The position numbers were made by a program, and so were the translations under genes. Of a stretch of DNA of 64,000 bases, positions 23,170 to 34,800 are shown one piece after another. The number at the start of each line of letters is the position of its first letter. The first letter of the stretch is position 1. A model generated the notes under the pieces. The model saw nothing but the letters and a program-made list of their open reading frames with translations. It did not search any database and was not told the origin of the DNA. This DNA comes from Macrotrachela quadricornifera (Eukaryota > Rotifera > Eurotatoria > Philodinida > Philodinidae): NCBI GenBank assembly GCA_022393335.1, contig JAJEKB010021853.1:163145-227144 (forward strand), read 5' to 3'.

Positions 23170-23587
23170 CGTATAAAGGACATAACATGAATCCATTAAA
23201 ATCTATTATTCTTACATTTTAATCGTTAAAAACCGATGGGTAGACAGGAAATGGATTAAAATCCATTAATGTATGTAGCGTAATCAATGATAATCAGTTG
23301 CGAAGTGAGAAATAGATTAAAATTAAAAAATTTATGAAAGTTAATCAGATAATACTGTATTTAACAGGATTTTCTTGATCTTTATAGAAAAATCAATTTT
23401 ATCATAAATTTTGTGATTTATTTTTATATGAGTATCTTGCACAAGACAACAAATGGTATTTTATGCCAAAATGAAGATGAGCATTTTCTGAGTCCGAAAC
23501 TTTTTTATTCGAACTTTTAGAAAAAGGCAGAGAGCAGCGAGGACCATTTATGTTCTACCGAATGTCTTTTATAGATAGATTTATAGA

Positions 23588-23943
23588 TGCATATGCATTT
23601 GCTCGTAAAGAATAAGAACCTTAGGCAAAGGCACACGAGCCATAAACTGCAAATTCTCCTCCCCATCATTGATACGATAAGAAAAGTGACCGATGATGGG
23701 AGTCAGTGGTCCAAGACGAATGATGTTGATTTCAGGAAGTTTTTTATGAATACGATCAATGTTTTCATCGAAGAGAGCGAAAGAAACGGCAACCTCTGGA
23801 TAATGGTCTATAAGTGCTCGTGAGATCGATACGAGCCAGTTCATATGAGAGTACGATGGAATACTCACAAATAGGACACGATATGATCGTACAACGGTTG
23901 CAAATACGATCACAAGTAGTACAATAAGCCATTGTGCTTTCAT
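23588..23943 (-). CDS. UDP-glucuronosyltransferase, N-terminal exon
   Basis: The chosen ATG (23943) begins MKAQWLIVLLVIVFATVVRS, a clear signal peptide, followed by YRVLFVSIPSYSHMNW, which is the usual first strand and substrate-side His region of UGTs. The block ends LPKVLILYEQMHMHL at a stop. A weak donor (AAG then GTTCTT, 23619) exists, but the residues after it still look like UGT sequence that leads into LLTADIAV of the middle block. An in-frame upstream extension to 24126 is open but lacks signal-peptide character. With the other two blocks the gene would encode about 530 residues, the normal UGT length. Confidence 0.85.
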
Positions 23944-24129
23944 TTTTGTGTCAACCACTGCTCCTTTTACACAAGAAATGGATTGTCTGTACATGATTTG
24001 TGTTACACATGGCTGCACACATATTACTTGCGACGTCCGCGTGATCAAATGTTGAGTATTAGTCGTTAAAAATGATGGTAGAGTAGTGTTCTTTCTATGC
24101 ATACTCTCTCTTTCTCCTTTCTCCAATTA

Positions 24130-25400
24130 TCATTTCTGTTTCTTGCGTTACAACTAGCGTAACTCACCTGTACATATAAGTGCACGTGGGTAACGGTGAG
24201 GATGAGTCAAGCAGAATACGACGCGTTTCGACTTTGCTTAAGGATCTCATAAAATGACTTTGTTAAGCCACAATCATATGTGTGTAGGTTTTTAAGATTC
24301 AAAGACTACGTATCGCTTGATATCGGGAAGAATTACATGATATACAGTAGAGTGCAAAAATAATTGCTGCTGGTCTTTTACAAAATTTTCCTTACAATAA
24401 CAATTGATCAATTCTCTTTTCCTACTCTTAAATTAAGTCTTTACCTCCCAAGAGAGTTCTTGAAGAACTATGAGTAAGCTGATCATTAATTTTAAGACTA
24501 TTAACCATCACTATGCTTGTGCTATATCAGTCAAAACATAAAGTTATTTATACTGAATACAATGCAATGTCCATCCGAATGGCCATTGGGGGGAGCGACT
24601 TAAAATTGGTCATTCTCATAATTTTATATGTATAAAGAAATATCGTTAATACTTAAGAAATCTATCGTCATTTCAATTTTGTTGAAAGCTTTCGAAATTG
24701 CAATGTCATATGTCCAGATAATTAAACGAAGTATGCAGGATTAATGGTAAGTTTAGTGAGAAGAGTGTCATTCATGCCATTAGACCTCTCGTTATATTTG
24801 GATTCAAGTTGTGCACATCCGATTTGTTTATAGCATTACAGACAAGAGGTATGCTACGTTATATGAATCTCACTGAAGTTATCATCAATGCTGAACTTTT
24901 CCTTTTATCACTTGAAGAGAGGAACTGTTTACCTCGAAAGTCTAAAACAGACCGGGTTGGATATCTGATATCCTCTAGTTAATGTTCTTTTTAGTCAAAA
25001 ACACTATTAAACCTTCAAAAAAATCGTTTTTATGCTTATACATGAGTAGTGTCGTTTGTTGAAAAAGGATCATTTTCATGCCACTTCCCCCCTCCCCCCC
25101 CCCAATGTCCATTGGGGTGGACATTGGAGAGTAAAGGGTTAAGCACATAGTATAATGCATCAATATACGATTCGGTAATTGATCCTCTCTTCAATTACCG
25201 TAAGAGAACGTGCGTGCTTTTGTTTTTTTTGACATTTTTGTCTCAATTTTAACCACCAAATCTCTTTGAAAAAAAACAGTAAGTTTTTTTTTTTTCTTTC
25301 ACTAGAATTATAGCATCAAAATGTTACATCCACCATCGGGTCATACTAATTTCAATGTAATATCAGAAAAACCAAATGATACCAACAAAAGTGAATAATC
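24130..25400. other. Intergenic DNA with a possible piggyBac-like element
   Basis: The part 24545-25137 has opposed ends CAATGTCCATCCGAATGG and, inverted, CAATGTCCACCCCAATGG; the right end runs out through ACTCTAAAGGG-type sequence to TTAA. That layout resembles the two piggyBac-like MITEs, but the left TTAA is degenerate (TTAT). A run of about 17 C or mostly C residues lies at 25085-25103. No gene is supported. Confidence 0.4.
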
Positions 25401-25401
25401 G

Positions 25402-27090
25402 TCAATAGTCGCTAACCTGCATCGAAATTCCTCTCAAACCAAGTATCAAAATAGAAATTGAAACAAGAACAAAAGTTGCGGTCAACAGTGCTGTAACATC
25501 CCAATCGTTAACTTCATCAAATAATTCCACGACTACTGAAAAGAGCTGAACATAAATTATTACGAAAAAATAATGACCGTTCTAAAAACTCTTTGCTAAC
25601 TGAAATAAACGACTGGCTTCAAGACATTTACCAACAATAAAATTTTTTTTGAAAGTATATAGTGCTCTACAAGAAAATTTTTGTGTTGTCTTCACAAAGA
25701 ACAGCATGTCGTAGTTTTGAATTATTATTCATTCATGCTTGCTGATTGTTAGGGGTACCACATTACCGGGTATCTGTAAACTACGCGAACACCTACGAAT
25801 ACCTCGAAAGGAAAGATAGCATAGATCTACTGATATAGGTAGATAGAACTCAAAGAGTTATGTTCACTAACACCTACGAACACTAACTTCGAACAGCTCC
25901 GAAAACCAATTCGAGTCGTACAAGTCACAATTTTCCTACGAACACCTCTTGCATACCTACGAACACGTCTCCAACGTCGATGAAAATCTACGAACACCAG
26001 TCCAACGACGATAAAGGCTCATTTGGGCCAACCTAGACCAAAAACTTGAATCACTTTATCAGAACATTGTTTATAAATATCCACCAACATTTTTTACATC
26101 ACACTATGGCATATATAATTCTCTACGAACATCACGAAAATACTTATGAAAACCTACAAACACCAGTTGTTCGAAGAAATCTACCTGCTAAAATGTAGTA
26201 CTTGAGTAATTCAACTTGATTCTGAGTCATCGTCGTAAACGAGCATGGACGAAGGGTTTGTCCTCGGCTCCCTACCATAAAAAATCAAAAGTTCTTTAAA
26301 TTGACTAAAAGCTATTGTATTTTATAGAGCTCGATGACTTATAGCTATAGTAAAAAAACTACGGTCTCTGAGCGTGTCATTATGAAGATCTTCGTTACAT
26401 AAGTTCATGAGTTATGATAAATGAGTTAGGTCTGATTCCAAACAAAATTGTCGATCCATATCTCCACAATGACACGCTCTGATTATTAACACTTCGACAA
26501 TAGTTTTGAACGAGAGGAAATGTCTGTAATAAGATTCTAACAAGTATTAGCACATAGCCATGCTTACCTGTGATGATTTTTGGTAGAAGTGCTACCATTG
26601 GCGGAACTATGGTTTGTTGTATTTTTTCATTTCAAAAAATGCATCGTTCATATACAAAGTATACACCCATATACATGTCCGTCGAAGGGAAGAAAGGAAA
26701 TGATAATGAGGGCAGGATGCAAGAGCAATCAGCTAGAAACAAAGTACAACATGATATACGAAGTAAGGACAGAAAAAGGTCAATACATCTGATGAGAACA
26801 CTTATCCAGGAAAGAACAAATACCATATGTCGAATACATGCAAGCGAGAGCGTTGCACTTCCGGATAGAAATCGAACACTCATGAGTGTTCGTAACATCA
26901 AAAGAGAAGGAAAAAATTGCTGGAAAGCAGGCAAGTGATATATCGGTATAGAATCATATTAAAAAAAAATACATTACAAGAAAAGAAAAGTAAAACAAGA
27001 ACAAAAATACATACTCATGAACAACTGACGAAATACAGGTGAAACCATGATACTGGTGAGAAAAATCGTCAGATAGCAGAAGCGGAACAT
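25402..27090 (-). CDS. Possible small membrane protein, three exons
   Basis: Exon 1 is 27090-27015 (MFRFCYLTIFLTSIMVSP, a signal or anchor helix) with a GTATGT donor. Exon 2 is 26606-26568 (PPMVALLPKIIT) with a GTAAGC donor. Exon 3 begins at 25535 after CTTTTCAG and encodes VVELFDEVNDWDVTALL and then a second hydrophobic helix (TATFVLVSISILILGL). The three exons keep a consistent phase, and the frame ends at TGA 25402-25404, for 82 codons; a GTTAGC donor at 25416 would allow further exons. Each step rests on short sequences, and I recognise no family. The exon 2 acceptor lacks a strong pyrimidine tract. Confidence 0.3.
25775..26170. repeat. CTACGAACACC repeat cluster
   Basis: About nine copies of CTACGAACACC and variants occur at irregular spacing. 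The same word is clustered in the arms of the palindromic element at 52828-54015, so this may be a relic of that family lying in an intron of the candidate gene. Confidence 0.55.
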
Positions 27091-27706
27091 TTTCACTCTG
27101 TCTGTTCAAAAATGAATGTGCCTCCACCCTCAATTCATTGAGGATATGAAAAAGTTACGAAAAAGATCACACAGACACTTCCAGATTAGAATGTAGTGTC
27201 AGTTGCAAGTTTATGATAAATGATGCAGTTGTGGTGTTGGGTTGAATGTATGATATCGACGAAGAGAATGAACAAAATGTTGAATAATGGAATACGTTGG
27301 AACACTACAGCGCAGTTCATACAGACGTTATAAGGAAAATACGTAAAGACTATGCACAGGCGGCTCATCTTTCGCTGCCCTTTAGTATATTCGTTGATAT
27401 TAGGTAATACTGCAGTCTCTTCCAGCGGTATTATTCCTTTATCATCTTCAGTTATTCGACAGTGTGAAAATAGTTGTTATCATCATTTCACTTCGTGTTG
27501 TACAGAACAAAAAACGATATTATGACGATGTTGTGAGCCAAAATGATAAAGTTTGACTTCGAACACAGGAGAAGAAGATCGAACAGGCAGTGTTGCCAAA
27601 CATGACGATTTTAGATACTATAGATACTGCTAAACAACTATTCTCGATATTATTTTATTTGTATATCTAGAATCATGTCTAGACTGTACTTTCCTTGTCC
27701 ATTATA

Positions 27707-28672
27707 CTCAGGGATATCCAGAAGTAGTGAGAGCGGTACATTTTTTGCTTACAAAAAGCTCGAACAAATTTTCTTTTTTTGTAAAAAGATAGAGCGTCTT
27801 TTGCTCTAATTTTCTATGCTATTTGATCACTATTCATCTAATACTATAGTAATAAAATTTTGATTAACGCTGTTTTTGTTGACAACTAGCTGGTTATTTT
27901 AGATCAAAACGCGTGAAGCATTTTGTATTTCATTCTACCATCGTTTAATACGTTGTATTAAAAAATCAAAATATACCACAAGATGCAGCATGAAAAGCTC
28001 CACAATTTTTAGAGGACTACTTATTTTATAATTGCACTCTTTTGTTTTCAGAACCAGGAAAACTCTGAGGGACAAAGTCTCGAAGTTGCGAAAATACGAT
28101 CTTTTTTTTGGTGAAAACTGTATTCGTTTTTTCCTATATCATCTTCTTATAGTTGTTCTTTGGAAATTGTAGAGCTTTTCAAGCTGCATCTTGTAGTGTA
28201 TTTTGTTTTTCAAAGAAACCAATCAAATAATAAGAAGATGACATGAAACAAAAGGAATACAACTTTTACCAAAAACAAGGTGCTGTTTTCGAAGCGTCGA
28301 TACTTTGTCGCTCAGAGTTTTCCTGGTTCTGAAAACAAAAGAGTGCAATTATAAAATAAGTAGTCCTCTAAAAATTGTGGAGCTTTTCATGCTGCATCTT
28401 GTGGTATATTTTGATTTTTTAATACAACGTATTAAACGATGGTAGAATGAAATACAAAATGCTTCACGCGTTTTGATCTAAAATAACCAGCTAGTTGTCA
28501 ACAAAAACAGCGTTGATCAAAATTTTATTACTATAGTATTAGATGAATAGTGATCAAATAGCATAGAAAAATAGAGCAAAAGACGCTCTATCTTTTCATA
28601 AAAAAAGAAAATTTGTTCGAGCTTTCTGTAAGCGAAAATGTACCACTCTCACTACTTTTGGATACCCCTAAG
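27707..28672. mobile_element. Palindromic MITE, family A (966 bp)
   Basis: The inverted ends are CTCAGGGATATCCAGAAG and, on the other side, CTTAGGGGTATCCAAAAG. The arms are more than 400 bases each. TA precedes the left end, while the right flank is TG, perhaps a mutated TA. Three copies of the AGATGCAGCATGAAAAGCTC-type motif are present. The family is the same as 3001-3956. Confidence 0.85.
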
Positions 28673-29879
28673 TGTAATCCTTAGCTTCGAGTGTCCTTTG
28701 GAATGTACATTGAATACACTGACAGAAAATAGAGGATGTAAGTGCAAATTCGAAAGATTATGTTAATAATATGCCTAACACTGCATGACAGGGCAAAGTA
28801 AAGAAAAAGCATCAAGTGAAAGTACATATAAAAAGGATGGAATGAGTGTTATGTACGAGGAAAGAACACAATAGTGTCTTTCAAAAGTGCGAACAAATGA
28901 GGAGAAAGAAATGAAAACACTAGGGAAATTTGTTGCACGAGAAGAGGACAAACCCTCCAAGTGTATATTAGAGAAAGGAAAGTTGAAAGTGCAGAATCGT
29001 TTAAATTGTCACATTATCTTGTTTCGAAGGAAGAAGTAAAGTGATTTCCTGTTTGAACAGCGTCTAGAAAACAATATGTTTCTAAAATTTTTTGAACAAA
29101 AGCCGAGTTCTCGCCTTAAAAGCACTTGTGGAGGGAAGGAGCTAGAACGAAATCTCGTAAACAAATGGAGACACCGAAATTATCATCTTTCATCAAAAGG
29201 AAGAGGGTAAAGCACTAAATTCACTATGAAACTAATCACGTGAATTCCAAAAAACCTCCAATCTAAATTATATAAGCAGTGTTTCGATCAAATTCATGCG
29301 TCTTCGAATCCATGAGAAGAGTCCGAGTGAGATTTACGAGGGAAAAAATGTTTGCGAAAAATTCTTGAAACATATATAGAGTGGACTAGTTTTTAGTGCC
29401 AATTCCAAATATATTATTAGTTTTGACATAAACTATATATATTCTCATCAAAACAAAAGATTATTCAGTGAATTTTCATGAAAAATGTGAAAAATCATAT
29501 GTGGTGAGCAGCACTATTTTGGACTTTTCGAGACTTTGCCAGTACTTTAGAACAAATATATTCTTATCAAATTGTCAAGTACACACATTATAATGGATTT
29601 ATTTTTTTCTTGACAGGTACATAGTGAATAAATGAAATATATGGATTTGTAGAGCATCTTTTGTTTTAGCTTTTTGTATAAATCAGTAATACCTTTAATC
29701 AAATTTTTCTGGTCGAAAATTTCAAAAAACAAAAAGTCTAAAAATCCATGACTTTTCACATACTAGTATTGTGAGTTCAAACAAGTTTTTCCTGAAACAT
29801 TAGAAGACTTTGTTCAAAAATCGTAAAACTTTGGGTTCTTAGTTAACTTTTAATGCTCTTTCAAACTAGCTGACTTATT
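28673..29879. other. AT-rich intergenic DNA, nothing recognised
   Basis: There are short purine-rich tracts and no coding frame with familiar features. I see no inverted repeats of note. Confidence 0.4.
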
Positions 29880-30987
29880 TCAAAATCTAAAATTTTTCGG
29901 CAACCAACTCCTATTATTTTGGATGGTCAGTTCATGGGCCCTCTCTTAAACATTTGTTGTGTAAAGCTGAAAGATATAAACGCATAGAAATTAGCGTAAA
30001 AGGGAGAAAAATTATTACAGCTGCTGATCTGGTCAGTAGGCTCCTATAGACACAGGAATATAGGAGCAACTACTTGCTCTGCCATATTGATAGACGGTTG
30101 TAATGTATATGAATGCGTACAAGCATTTTTCGATTTTATTGAGGCCAAAGTCATTTTTTCGTCTTGAAAAGAAAGAGTTCGACTTGAATGGATTTCTTTG
30201 TGATGGTCAATCTTATTAGTGTTGATAATATGATGTGGGGCTCGAGCATGACTTTTAATGTGTAATCGAAAATCTTCAACAAATTGTTTAGCCGACTGAA
30301 TAATATCACCTTCACTCTCTACTGTATGTTTCGTAACCTTTCTAGAAACAATCTTATGTCGTCGCTTGAAACAATGAACCCAATAAGAAGAAACTGAAAA
30401 ATCAGCGAGAGGGAGTTCTTTGGCTGTTTGCCGAGCCCACCCTTGTAAATTATCATTATGAATAACAATTTTGTTTAGCTCGAGCATTTTCAAAAAAAGA
30501 AAAACAGAAGAATCAATACTGTTCAATTTTTGGTGTTTACTGCCATTCCGATTAACATATCTACGAAAACGAGTAAGATAAGTTGAATCTGGAACTTTCC
30601 TGAAGTGATGGTTGATAGATCGCCAAGAATGTTTTCGATTTCCTTGACCATCTACTTCATCATAATAAGCGAGTACTTGCTTCATATACTTGAGAGAAAA
30701 AAGTTTAAAATAGATTTATCATCTTGGTCTTCAGAAAATGTGGCAGCGACTTCTTCATCTGTCTCACTATTCTCTGATCCACCACTGAATAAATCATCAG
30801 ATTTGTCTTCATAATCAAGTGTAACATCATGTTCAATTGTATATGACGAACATAATATGAAATTTTGAATTGCTGTGTAAAGATGTTCGACACGTTCTGT
30901 TTCTTTAAATTGTTTGTTGAATCGAAAAATAGCACCTCTGGAAATTCGAGTGGTTAAAAGAGATATAATAGAGCTGAGTGCGGTCAT
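29880..30987 (-). pseudogene. pogo/Tc5-like transposase with CENP-B-type DNA-binding domain
   Basis: The minus-strand frames 30987-30682 (acidic N-terminal part) and 30685-30044 join if one base is gained or lost in the T-run near 30695. The second frame has a CENP-B/Tc5-type helix-turn-helix (GWARQTAKELPLADFSVS, then YWVHCFKRRHKIVSRKVTK) and the start of a DDE_1 domain (HHIINTNKIDHHKE, SSRTLSF, THSYTLQPS). The position expected to be the first catalytic Asp (family form NTDQSG) reads NTNKID. The frame meets TAG where the family has a Gln (FLCL-stop-EPT) and decays after that. The gene is inactive. Confidence 0.7.
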
Positions 30988-31857
30988 TTTTTATACGAAA
31001 TATGAGAAAAATGGTTAAGTCAATTAATAGATATACAGGACGATTGATGCTCACATGGTTTCCAAGAGAAAAATATATTCTTTTTTTCCTTTCCTGCGTT
31101 AGAGCATAGCAAGCCTTGAATTAACATTATATCGAGATTGATGGGATCAATTCCAGTGAATATGATCCAGTCTTGTGGATTAAATGAAAATTTTATGTTA
31201 GAAATGTCAGACCTTACTCTCCCGAAATAAAAAAAAAATAAAAAAAACAGCAAGGAACCCTATTTTTTTGCACCCATGTGACATTCAGATCTCCGTCCAG
31301 GCATGCCATGGGCATGAACCCTTCTAGGGTTTTTCTAGTCTTACTGAGTCCTATTCACAGCCAAAATATGGAGTCAAACGGCGTCCGACAGTTGGATAGG
31401 TTCCCTCGTTAGTCTAAGTTATTGGGAGAGAAAAAAATCAACTTCTCGGAATTGGTCGATTTCTCATCTTATCATCCCCCCTCCCACCTTCTCACCAAAG
31501 TGTGCTTTTTATGTACGAAGTATTTCTAGTTTATTGGAGTCTAAAGCTGTGAAAATTTTGAGCAAAACATTCTGTAGTTAAAAGTACACTTTGATGAAAT
31601 TTTCATGGTAATATAACTGAACTGCTTGAATGTTAAAAATCATTTCCATTCTGCTCATACATCAAAAAGAGATGAAAGTCTGGCGAAAGAAGAAGGAATG
31701 AAATGTTGAGATTTAATAGACACAAATGGTCTATATCTATAATAAGGATTTTTACAAAGTTTGCTGTTATTACGAAAGAGATATAAATGCGAGAACATAG
31801 AAAAAAGAAATTTTGTCACGCTTCAACACGCCGATATATAAAAAAGATAGTCTTCTT
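30988..31857. other. Region downstream of the PKS gene
   Basis: No supported gene. It includes a small minus-strand ORF of no clear family (31020-31253) and a less AT-rich patch at about 31260-31430. The 3' untranslated region of the polyketide synthase should lie at 31600-31857. Confidence 0.35.
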
Positions 31858-34800
31858 TCAAGGATAAGCTGATTCTATAATTTGTTTTACAGAAAGTCCA
31901 CTTAACAGTGCTAATTGACTTATAACTAATCCAAATCGTTTCTTTAAACCAGTACTTAATTCAATAGCCAACAGCGAATCTACACCTTGCCGAGTTAATG
32001 ATTCAGTTATATCAAGATTTGATGTTGCTAACAATGCTGAAATATATTCAGTCACGGACTGTATAGTTACTTCATTGCTGTTTGATGGAATACTTGTACT
32101 ACGATTGCTGTTTGATATAGAATGATCAATTAAATGTTCAAACCGAGTTTTTAATATTGGATATGAACGGATTAAATCTTCTATTTGGAAATTTCCATAT
32201 AACATTTGACATTCATCATTATCACTAATTAGAAATGCATGATCTACAAGTCGTGCAACGCCTATTGACGTCAAACCACCAGCGAAATATTTCGCCATTA
32301 AAATTTGTTTTAATTTCCAATTTTCCGCAAGAATGCCAACATCTTCAACAATACCTAAATTTAAAACTTTCGCTTTTTTTCTTGACAATCTTGTAAGTTG
32401 ATGAGCATAAGCATCAAGAAATGAATTTGCAGCACTATAATTTGCTTGTGACGTATGACCAAATGTCGAAGCAACACTTGAAAAGAATATAACATGTTCA
32501 AGTTTATCATCAGGAATTGATTGAAGTAAATTAATTGCACCTTGGACTTTACATTGCATTACATTTTCTATTCGTTGAATATTCAGTTTTGAAATAGGTG
32601 CATCATCAAGAACCATTGCTAAATGAAGAATACTGTATTTAGTTGATGATGAAATAATCAATTTTTGTTGAGCTTCTCGCAAGACACGTTCGATATCTTC
32701 TCGTACGACTACATCGCCTTTTCCAATGTAGATTTTAATACCAAAACGTTCAAGACGAGCAAACATGACAGTATCAGACACCCGTAAACTAGCTTTACCT
32801 TGACGAGAAAATAAGATGAATTGTCTAGCACCATGTGTGCTCATATATTGAACTAATTGCAAACCCAATGCTCCTATACCACCACTTAGAATATAGCACA
32901 CCGTTGGACTATAGATAATCGATGGAGGATAAATATTTATTCGTTTACTTTTCATATTTAAAACTAATTTTCCTTTATTTTGTCCAGACATAAGAAAACG
33001 AAATGCCAATTGTGTATCGTTCAATTCATAAATACGATCAACAATTGGTGTAATATGTTTTTCAGATGCTAATTGACTTACAGCTTGTAAATATTGTTGA
33101 ATTTTATCTGTTTGACTTTGCATTAAAATATCAATCTGAACACTGAGGAAACTTATATCACGTAATAATAAATTCATATCCAATTTTGAATGATTAAGAA
33201 TATCAACTTTACCGATTTCAATAAAACGACCACCAGTTCTTAAACATTCTAAACCAGCTGTAATTGCCTCACCTTTTAATGAATTCAAAACCACATCAAC
33301 TCCTTGACCATTAGTTAGTTTCAAAACATCTGCTTTCCATTCTTTAGTTGAATGTGAATTAGCAAATCGTGTACATCCATAAGTTTTTTCTAAAAATTGA
33401 CGTTTTTCATTCGAACCCACTGTACAAATAACATTAGCGCCAAGATAATGAGATAGTTGAATAGCAGCCTGACCAATACCGCCAGCTGCTGAATGAATAA
33501 GTACGATTTCACCTGATTTCAGTTGTGCTTTAACAATTAATGCAGCATAAACTGTTGTAAATACAGTTGAAAGTGATGCGGCATCTGTATGAGATAAATG
33601 TTCAGGTTTTTTAACAACTAAGTGCTGATTTGTTACGATTTGTGAGGCAAAGCAATGATTAGCAAAACCAAATACTAAATCACCAATTTCGAATGTTTGT
33701 GAAGCCATTAAACCGAGATCAGTAATAATACCACTAAATTCTAAACCAAGATTCACCGAACGTTCACAATATTTTAATGTTTCGTTATCAAAATTCATTG
33801 GATTTTCAAGCATTCCTAATGCTAACATAACGTCTTTAAAATTTAATGCTGATGCATGTACTTCTACTTGAATATCATCTGGTAATAATGAAGAAGAACA
33901 TTTAAATGAACGATATTTTAATGTATGTAATTGACCAATAGTATCAATTTCAAGACGAAATGGTTCGTTTTCATAATGATGATTATCAGTCATTGTCGTT
34001 ACATTTAATAAACGTCGTGGAATATATCGTGGTACAAGAATTGTATTTTGACGAATAATAAATTCACGTTCACAAGTATTTTCAACGATGATTTGTATAC
34101 GATTTAACCAAAATGTTTTTTGTTCTAATTCCGGTAAATCAAATTCAATTGAACAAATTTTATGTTGTGTAGATTCATTTGCCCAAACTCGAGTGAATCC
34201 AGTAAATGTTGCACCAATTGGTGGAGTAGTTATTAAAGTAACAACAAAAACAATTGTTGACTCTGTCACTGTCAGTAATGATTGAGCTAATTTTAATAGT
34301 TTTTCCATGTAGAAATTTAAATTAATAACAGTAGCATCTGTTGTATCAAATATCGTAATATTAGAAGAAGAAGATGGTGTTTGAGTAATTGTCCAATCTG
34401 GACCTTGTGCACTCAATAACGAATGACAAAATTCTGGTTGTCCTTCATTTTCGATTTGAACATGTTGAAATCCTAATTCAGTTAATAATTTATACCATTG
34501 ATCAACCGTAACAAAACATGTTGATCTTAATTTTGTATCTGAAAAATGCCACCAACTCGGAAATAATCCAAAAAACAATTGAATCCATATCCATGGTCGA
34601 CTTAATTCAATACACAGAAGCCATCCATTAGGTTTCAATAACTGTTGAACATGATTTAAACATAATCTTAAATCTTGTGCAACATGAAGAACATCAAATG
34701 CACAAACAACATCAAAGGAATACGCATTTAATTTTTGTTTTAATAAATCAACATCAAGATCAAATAGTTGATATTGAATACATGAATAAATTCTTGATAA

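Larger units (their letters stand above)
18709..23587. other. 4.9-kb repeat-rich insertion splitting the UGT
   Basis: This segment separates two UGT blocks that look contiguous at protein level (ending LYEQMHMHL and resuming LLTADIAV). It holds an ATCGATTTTAATC-type repeat field (19207-20215), a piggyBac-like element (20381-20958), and an element with inverted ends TCAGCTTGTAC (21384-23169). I could not find one pair of termini or a target duplication for the whole segment, so it may have built up in steps. Confidence 0.5.

Noticed and set aside
26570..26938. ORFs on both strands around 26570-26938
   Set aside because: Overlapping open frames on several frames with no conserved motifs; probably chance in an intron of the candidate small gene.
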